A stretch of 64,000 nucleotides of DNA from Nocardia sp. XZ_19_385 (GTDB taxonomy: Bacteria; Actinomycetota; Actinomycetes; Mycobacteriales; Mycobacteriaceae). Under the pieces are notes generated by a model that saw only the letters and a program-made list of their open reading frames with translations, ran no database searches and was not told the origin of the DNA. The DNA lies in the NCBI RefSeq assembly GCF_015355755.1, contig NZ_JACVEE010000003.1, forward strand, positions 62,001 through 126,000, read 5' to 3'. Shown in pieces: positions 59,955-64,000 of this stretch; position 1 is the first letter of the stretch, and the number at the start of each line of letters is the position of its first letter. Position numbers and translations under genes: made by a program.

Positions 59955-60251
59955 TTACCACCGCCCCGAGCCGAGAACGGAGGCAAGCGCAGCCGCTGCG
60001 GGCCCGGCCGATGCTGTGTCGATAAACGCGAGCGGCATCAGCACCGGCGGCCGGTCGCCTGCGGTGAGGACGGCGTGGCGGCGGCGCACGGCATCGATGT
60101 GGATGCCGGTGAGGGTGTGGCCACCGCGAGCGGTGATGGTGACCGGATGCCCGGCCGCACGCAACTGGTGCAGCTGGGTGGGCAGTGTGGTGGCGACCGG
60201 GTCGTCGGCCAGCAACACAGCAGGAACGGGTGGGGAATCGAGTTCGCTCAT
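59955..60251 (-). CDS. Hypothetical protein, 98 aa
   Basis: The ATG at 60251 has GGAGA eight bases before it. The product is beta-rich with VPAVLLADDPVATTLPTQLH, GHPVTITARGGHTLTGIHID, a small SH3-like or barrel type. It follows the amidotransferase gene by 71 bp in the same direction. Function unknown. Confidence 0.6.
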   Translation of the reverse strand: MSELDSPPVPAVLLADDPVATTLPTQLHQLRAAGHPVTITARGGHTLTGIHIDAVRRRHAVLTAGDRPPVLMPLAFIDTASAGPAAAALASVLGSGRW

Positions 60252-60322
60252 CGGGGTCTCCGATCGCAAGAAGACGGCGCCGACAGCGCCGTGCGGGTGA
60301 GAAGTTGTGCAGGCTGGAAGGC

Positions 60323-61087
60323 TCAGGTGTGCTCAAGGTCGAGCAGATCGGCGTAGCGGCTCTCGCCGGGGACTACCGGGCACTCGCACTCGGGGTAGCC
60401 GAGTTCGCAGGCGACACAGAAGCCGCACCAGTGGCAGTGCGTGCCGACCTGCTCGTCGAGTGGGTAGCCGCATTCGGTGCAGTAGTCGGTTTCGAGGAAG
60501 CCGGGCGGATAGCTGGCGTAGCGGGGGGCCAGGTAGCTGTGGTTGGAGTACCAGCGGCCGTCGTGCCAGTGCCCGAGGTGTTCGTTGAAGATGTAGGCGG
60601 GATGTTTGTAGGCGGGATCGCGGGTCAAGATGATGAGTTTGTCGCTGCCGAGCCATTTTTCGAGCCGGTCACGTCCCTGCCAGGAGTCCAGCGACCCGAA
60701 AGGCCGCTGCGGCAGAAAGTCCTCGGCGGCGATACGGGTGTCCGAACGCCAGTCCCCCTGCGCTGGGGCGACATTTTCGGGCAGGATTCCGTTGTGGGCC
60801 AGCACTGTCCGGATGTCGCCGCCGACGGCGAAAGGGTGGCAGTTGTCAAGATTACGGATCCCGTGGGTGGCGAAGCGGGAGTGGAACAAGGCCGGGCCGT
60901 CGGGGTTGGCTTCGCGGACTCGGGCGAAGTCGTCGAGGACGGCGGCGGCGTTCATCCCGTGTCCGACCAAGATGGTCTCGGCGGTCAGGATCGCGTAGCC
61001 GTGCCCGTGAGGGTTGGCTTCGGCGCCGGTAGCGAGGGCATCGAGGTCGGGAGTGATTCCCGGTTTGAGGAAACTCAGCAAGCACAT
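60323..61087 (-). CDS. Class II glutamine amidotransferase-like protein with zinc-ribbon tail
   Basis: GAT-II enzymes use an N-terminal Cys to release ammonia from glutamine. The 254-residue product from the ATG at 61087 begins MCLLSF, so Cys2 is the nucleophile. It continues with NPHGHGYAILTAETILVGHG, ALFHSRFATHGIRNLDNCHP and TVLAHNGILP, matching GAT-II motifs. A C-terminal zinc-ribbon (YCTECGYPLDEQVGTHCHWC, CVACELGYPECEC) follows. The start overlaps the end of the amidoligase gene by 13 bp. It should supply ammonia to that ligase. Confidence 0.82.
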   Translation of the reverse strand: MCLLSFLKPGITPDLDALATGAEANPHGHGYAILTAETILVGHGMNAAAVLDDFARVREANPDGPALFHSRFATHGIRNLDNCHPFAVGGDIRTVLAHNGILPENVAPAQGDWRSDTRIAAEDFLPQRPFGSLDSWQGRDRLEKWLGSDKLIILTRDPAYKHPAYIFNEHLGHWHDGRWYSNHSYLAPRYASYPPGFLETDYCTECGYPLDEQVGTHCHWCGFCVACELGYPECECPVVPGESRYADLLDLEHT

Positions 61088-62211
61088 TCGAGCGCCTCCA
61101 GATCGGTGAGTTCGGCCAGCAGCGGCGCGTACCGGGGGCGGGCGGCCAGCCACGTGACGAAGGCGTTCCATTGCCAGCCGTTATGGCGGGTGATCTGGGC
61201 GGCGGTGAGTGTGCGGGTGTATTCGACCGAGGCGTCAGCGAAAGCGAGCGCGGCCTGCACCTGCTGGGGTTGCAGCGAACTGGCGAACACCCGCAGCTCG
61301 AAGGTGTGCACCGGTCTGGTGTTGACGGCTTGATAGCGGTGACTGAAGAGGTCTTCGCCCTTGACGATTCCGCCGATGCGTTTGCGGGTGTTCGGGCAGA
61401 ACTGAGCCCAGCGCGTGGACGCGCGGCGTGCCAGGGTCGTGACCGCAGATTCGTTGCGGTAGACGAACTTGAGCCATCGATACACGTGCGCCGGGGAGGT
61501 GAAGCCGGCGCGTGAGACGTGGACGTGGATCCCGACCTCGTCGTCGGTGTAGGCCCCGAGCTGGCGCAACCGCTCCAGCAGCCGCCACGGGAAATGGGTG
61601 TGCGCGTACTCGTACGACATCGGGTGGGTGACCAGTTCGAAGCCCCGGCCGTTGGTGATCGACCCGTCCTCCTTCAGGTAGCCGAGGCCATCCAGGTGAT
61701 TGATCGAGGACTCGACCGCAGCGCCGAAAGCACCTCTGGGCGTCCGTAATTCGAGCTCGAGACCCAGATAGAGCGGACCGGTGCCGTGGAAACTCGGCAC
61801 CGGCTTGTAGTCGGAGTCGTGGACCGCGTCGTGGCAGTAGACCGATTCGCAGGCCAAGCAATAGCGCCGGTCCCAGCGGATCATGGTGGAGCATTCGAGG
61901 CAGTCGTGATAATCCTGCTCGAGGCAGTCTTCGCAGACGCGTTCGTCGTTGTCGACGGCGGAGCTCTCGCGGGTGCGGCGGTGGCATGCATCGCAGGTGT
62001 CGTAGTTGTCGGCGCAGTCCTCGCACACGTCGGGGCCGTCGAGGATGGCGGTGATCTCGCGGGTGTGCCGACGGCAGTCCTGGCATTGCGAGAAGCGGAG
62101 CAGGCACTGCTCACACACCTGTTGGCCGTCGGCGGTGACGATGAGGTCGGCTTCAGGGGTGGGAGCGGAGCAGTTTTCGCACTGCGTGTCGACTGCTGTG
62201 GGTACGGGCAT
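61075..62211 (-). CDS. Amidoligase-family enzyme with N-terminal zinc clusters
   Basis: Amidoligases of the COOH-NH2 ligase (glutamine synthetase-like) fold form amide bonds using ATP. The 378-residue product from the ATG at 62211 begins with repeated CxxC clusters (CENCSAP, CEQCLLRFSQCQDCRR, CEDCADNYDTCDACHR, residues about 11-130). The ligase core follows with GPLYLGLELELRTPRGAFGA, GFELVTHPMSYEYAHTHFPW, DDEVGIHVHVSRAGF, VYRWLKFVYRNES and FELRVFASSLQPQQ. The substrate is unknown; with the amidotransferase partner it would add ammonia to a carboxylate of a protein, peptide or metabolite. Confidence 0.82.
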   Translation of the reverse strand: MPVPTAVDTQCENCSAPTPEADLIVTADGQQVCEQCLLRFSQCQDCRRHTREITAILDGPDVCEDCADNYDTCDACHRRTRESSAVDNDERVCEDCLEQDYHDCLECSTMIRWDRRYCLACESVYCHDAVHDSDYKPVPSFHGTGPLYLGLELELRTPRGAFGAAVESSINHLDGLGYLKEDGSITNGRGFELVTHPMSYEYAHTHFPWRLLERLRQLGAYTDDEVGIHVHVSRAGFTSPAHVYRWLKFVYRNESAVTTLARRASTRWAQFCPNTRKRIGGIVKGEDLFSHRYQAVNTRPVHTFELRVFASSLQPQQVQAALAFADASVEYTRTLTAAQITRHNGWQWNAFVTWLAARPRYAPLLAELTDLEALECAC

Positions 62212-62241
62212 GCGGGGTCACGACCTTTCGTGAACGACGAA

Positions 62242-62279
62242 GAACCCCGCACCGGCCCGGGCGGGCTGGTGCGGGGTTC
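62242..62279 (-). terminator. Strong hairpin between the two amidoligase modules
   Basis: GAACCCCGCACC and GGTGCGGGGTTC form a perfect 12-bp stem; GCCCG/CGGGC extends it inward. It lies just beyond the stop of the second amidotransferase gene on the minus strand, so the modules may be separate transcripts. Confidence 0.65.
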
Positions 62280-62302
62280 GCGGGAGAGGCTGGAGGCGGC
62301 GG

Positions 62303-63097
62303 CTAGTCGTGCTCGGGTGCGGCGCCCGTCTCGGGTGATGTGGCCTTGGCGAGCATGAGCGGTCGGACGCTGCGGTCGCTGATGCTGGATCGCGCTGTCA
62401 GGCAGGCGCATTCGAAGAGGGCAAGTTCGCAGTGGAAGCACCAGCCGCAGCGCGGGCAGTAGCGACCGGCACGGTTGCGGGGGAAATGGAAGCAACCCCC
62501 GCACATCAACCGCTCCCAATGGGCAGGCTCGGCGAGCGGGCGGTAGCTGGCGTTGGAGTACCAGATCTCATCGCGCCAGAACCCGGCCTGCTCATTGAAG
62601 ATGTAGCCGCGCTGGCGGTAGGCGGGGTCGACGGTGAGGATCACCAGCTTGCTCGACCCCAACCACGAGGTCAGGCCACGAGCACCGCGGTGGCTGTCGA
62701 GGGACCCGAATGGCTTGGTGGGTAGGTAGTCCTCGGCGGCGATGCGGGTGTCTGAGCGCGGATCGTAAGCACGCGGATGCACCCGTTTGGGCAGTGTCCC
62801 GTTGTGCGCCAGCACCGTTCGACCGTCACCGCCGAGGTAGAAGGGGTGGCAGTTGCCGATGTGGATCGCGCCTTTGGTGGCGAAACGGGAATGGAACAAC
62901 GCCGGACCACCCGGGTAGCGCGCACGCACCAGCTCGAAGTTCGCGATCACCCGGGCCGGATCGAGGTCGTGACCGACCACGATCTGGCTCCCGGCGACAA
63001 CCGCGAACCCGTGCCCGTGCGGATTGACCACCGCACCCCGCACCAAGGCGCCGGTGTCGGGCGCGATACCGGGCGGGAAGTAGGTCAGCAAGCACAT
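62303..63097 (-). CDS. Class II glutamine amidotransferase-like protein (second copy)
   Basis: The 264-residue product from the ATG at 63097 begins MCLLTYF with Cys2. Shared blocks are NPHGHGFAVVAGSQIVVGHD, ALFHSRFATKGAIHIGNCHP, TVLAHNGTLP and FGSLDSHRGARGL. The zinc-ribbon tail (MCGGCFHFPRN, YCPRCGWCFHCELALFECAC) is present but diverged. The 13-bp overlap with the upstream amidoligase matches that of the first copy. Confidence 0.82.
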   Translation of the reverse strand: MCLLTYFPPGIAPDTGALVRGAVVNPHGHGFAVVAGSQIVVGHDLDPARVIANFELVRARYPGGPALFHSRFATKGAIHIGNCHPFYLGGDGRTVLAHNGTLPKRVHPRAYDPRSDTRIAAEDYLPTKPFGSLDSHRGARGLTSWLGSSKLVILTVDPAYRQRGYIFNEQAGFWRDEIWYSNASYRPLAEPAHWERLMCGGCFHFPRNRAGRYCPRCGWCFHCELALFECACLTARSSISDRSVRPLMLAKATSPETGAAPEHD

Positions 63098-64000
63098 GCG
63101 AGCTCCCGCATCTCCGCGGTCAGCGGCCGGTAGTCCGGGTGCCGGGTGACCCAGGCAGCGAATTGGGGCCATTCCCAGGCCCCGTCGCGGACGTCGGCGA
63201 CACGGATGGCGCGGGTGTATTCCACCGAGGCAGCGGTGAACGCCAGCGCGGCCTGCACGCTCTGCGCCGACAGCGACGAGGCGAACACCCGCACTTCCAA
63301 GGTCGTACGCGGGTTGGGGTTGATCGCCTGATAGCGGCCCAGCCGCAGCGCCCGATGCTTGCCCTTGGCGGTAGCGCCCGCGCCAGCGCGGCCGGTCCCG
63401 TCGAACATCGCGTAATGGCTACTGCGCCGGGCGAGGGTGGTGACCTCGGATTCGTTGCGGTACAACAGTTTCAGCCATCGGTAGATGTGGGCGGGATTGT
63501 CGAACCCGGCACGGCTGGCGTGCACGTGCAGGCCGACGCTGTCGTCGGTGCGGCAGCCCAGCTCGGCGAGCTGGTCCAGCAGTTCCCAGGGGAAATGGTC
63601 GAGGGCGTGTTGCCAGCTCATGGGGTGGGTGACGATCTCGAATCCACACGGCTCGATCGAGGAATCCTGCTTCAAATAGCCCAAGCCACCGAGGGCATCG
63701 GTGGCTTCGGTCACGCACTGGGAGTAGCGCCAGTCCGGGACGATGACCTCGAGCTCCATCCCGAGATGGAGCGGGCCCTCGCCGTGGAAGCGAGGGTCGG
63801 GCTTATAGGAGTAGGACCAGACCCGGCCGGGGTTACCGCACGGATCACAGACAGCGCCCGGCCTGACGAGGGTCGCGCATCCAGGGCAGGGGTTGTAGTG
63901 GGATTCGCAGCCAGGACAGACACGGGAGCCACCGGAGACATAGCGGGTGTCTGCGCTGTAGCGGCGGCAGCGCACGCAGCAATCGAAAAACGATGCCGCG
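63085..64000 (-). CDS. Amidoligase-family enzyme (second copy), 5' end outside the window
   Basis: The frame remains open at base 64000, and the start of the downstream paralogue lies about 125 codons before the ligase core, so the gene extends beyond the window. Visible parts: CCVRCRRYSADTRY, CPGCESHYNPCPGCATLVRP (zinc clusters), GPLHLGMELEVIVPDWRYSQ, GFEIVTHPMSWQHALDHFPW, DDSVGLHVHASRAGFDNPAH, YRWLKLLYRNES and LEVRVFASSLSAQS. It is clearly a tandem paralogue of the gene at 61075-62211. Confidence 0.82.
   Translation of the reverse strand, partial: AASFFDCCVRCRRYSADTRYVSGGSRVCPGCESHYNPCPGCATLVRPGAVCDPCGNPGRVWSYSYKPDPRFHGEGPLHLGMELEVIVPDWRYSQCVTEATDALGGLGYLKQDSSIEPCGFEIVTHPMSWQHALDHFPWELLDQLAELGCRTDDSVGLHVHASRAGFDNPAHIYRWLKLLYRNESEVTTLARRSSHYAMFDGTGRAGAGATAKGKHRALRLGRYQAINPNPRTTLEVRVFASSLSAQSVQAALAFTAASVEYTRAIRVADVRDGAWEWPQFAAWVTRHPDYRPLTAEMRELACAC

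Noticed and set aside
1..64000. CRISPR array
   Set aside because: No regularly spaced direct repeats of 25-37 bp were seen.
1..64000. Insertion sequence or transposase gene
   Set aside because: No DDE or tyrosine transposase motif or flanking terminal inverted repeats were recognised; the group II intron is the only clear mobile unit.

Overview
The window is high-GC DNA with frequent GTG/TTG starts and ATGA/GTGA gene overlaps. It carries actinobacterial families: a TraA-like MobF relaxase, DUF4192, DUF4254, XRE/TPR regulators paired with APH-fold kinases, and creatininase/radical-SAM genes related to the mycofactocin set. The best guess is a Nocardia- or Rhodococcus-like mycobacterial-order actinomycete. 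The combination of relaxase, ParB-like protein, SSB, DprA-like protein and several eroded genes points to a conjugative plasmid or integrated conjugative element carrying an accessory metabolic load. No rRNA, tRNA or CRISPR array was recognised.

Left accessory region (1-26.5 kb). Two hypothetical genes are followed by a frame-disrupted DUF2236 oxygenase and a Baeyer-Villiger-type monooxygenase. Then come a NUDIX hydrolase, a membrane-anchored Mrr-type nuclease, a GrpB-family protein, a stand-alone hydroxymethylbilane synthase and another NUDIX. A minus-strand operon (hypothetical, Gfo/Idh/MocA oxidoreductase, DegT/StrS aminotransferase, NUDIX; 13436-10346) is divergent from an XRE/TPR regulator plus APH-like kinase. 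A second regulator/kinase pair lies at 18196-20513. Between the pairs are a RibD/DHFR-like reductase and an alpha/beta-hydrolase-GNAT fusion. A run of small co-directional genes (20797-24709) contains two tandem paralogue pairs, one with a frameshift, and ends in a HIT-NUDIX-NUDIX string.

Middle (26.5-35.4 kb). A group II intron that has lost almost all of its reverse-transcriptase ORF occupies about 26722-27488. It is followed by a repeat-rich spacer, a LuxR-type HTH regulator, a three-gene sigma-factor operon ending at a 38-bp perfect palindrome, small membrane proteins, and a leader with a good promoter and an intrinsic terminator ahead of a zinc-finger gene pair.

Transfer and maintenance block (35.4-49.6 kb, minus strand). 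It holds a 1981-residue relaxase-helicase, a GC-skewed spacer that is a candidate oriT, a DUF2493 protein, a zinc-ribbon protein sharing a domain with the relaxase C-terminus, two tandem paralogues, SSB, a ParB-like protein, a DprA/Smf protein and DUF4192.

Right end (50.3-64 kb). A seven-gene minus-strand operon encodes two radical SAM enzymes (one with a PqqD-like N-terminus and SPASM-like C-terminus), a creatininase-family hydrolase, an arylsulfotransferase-like propeller, a GT2 glycosyltransferase, a methyltransferase and a P-loop kinase. It is divergent from an unusual XRE-HTH protein fused to a peptide deformylase domain with all its motifs. This resembles, but is not, a mycofactocin operon and is the strongest candidate for an undescribed system. 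Next to it are two tandem copies of an amidoligase plus class II glutamine amidotransferase pair, each decorated with Cys-rich zinc clusters; the second copy runs off the window.
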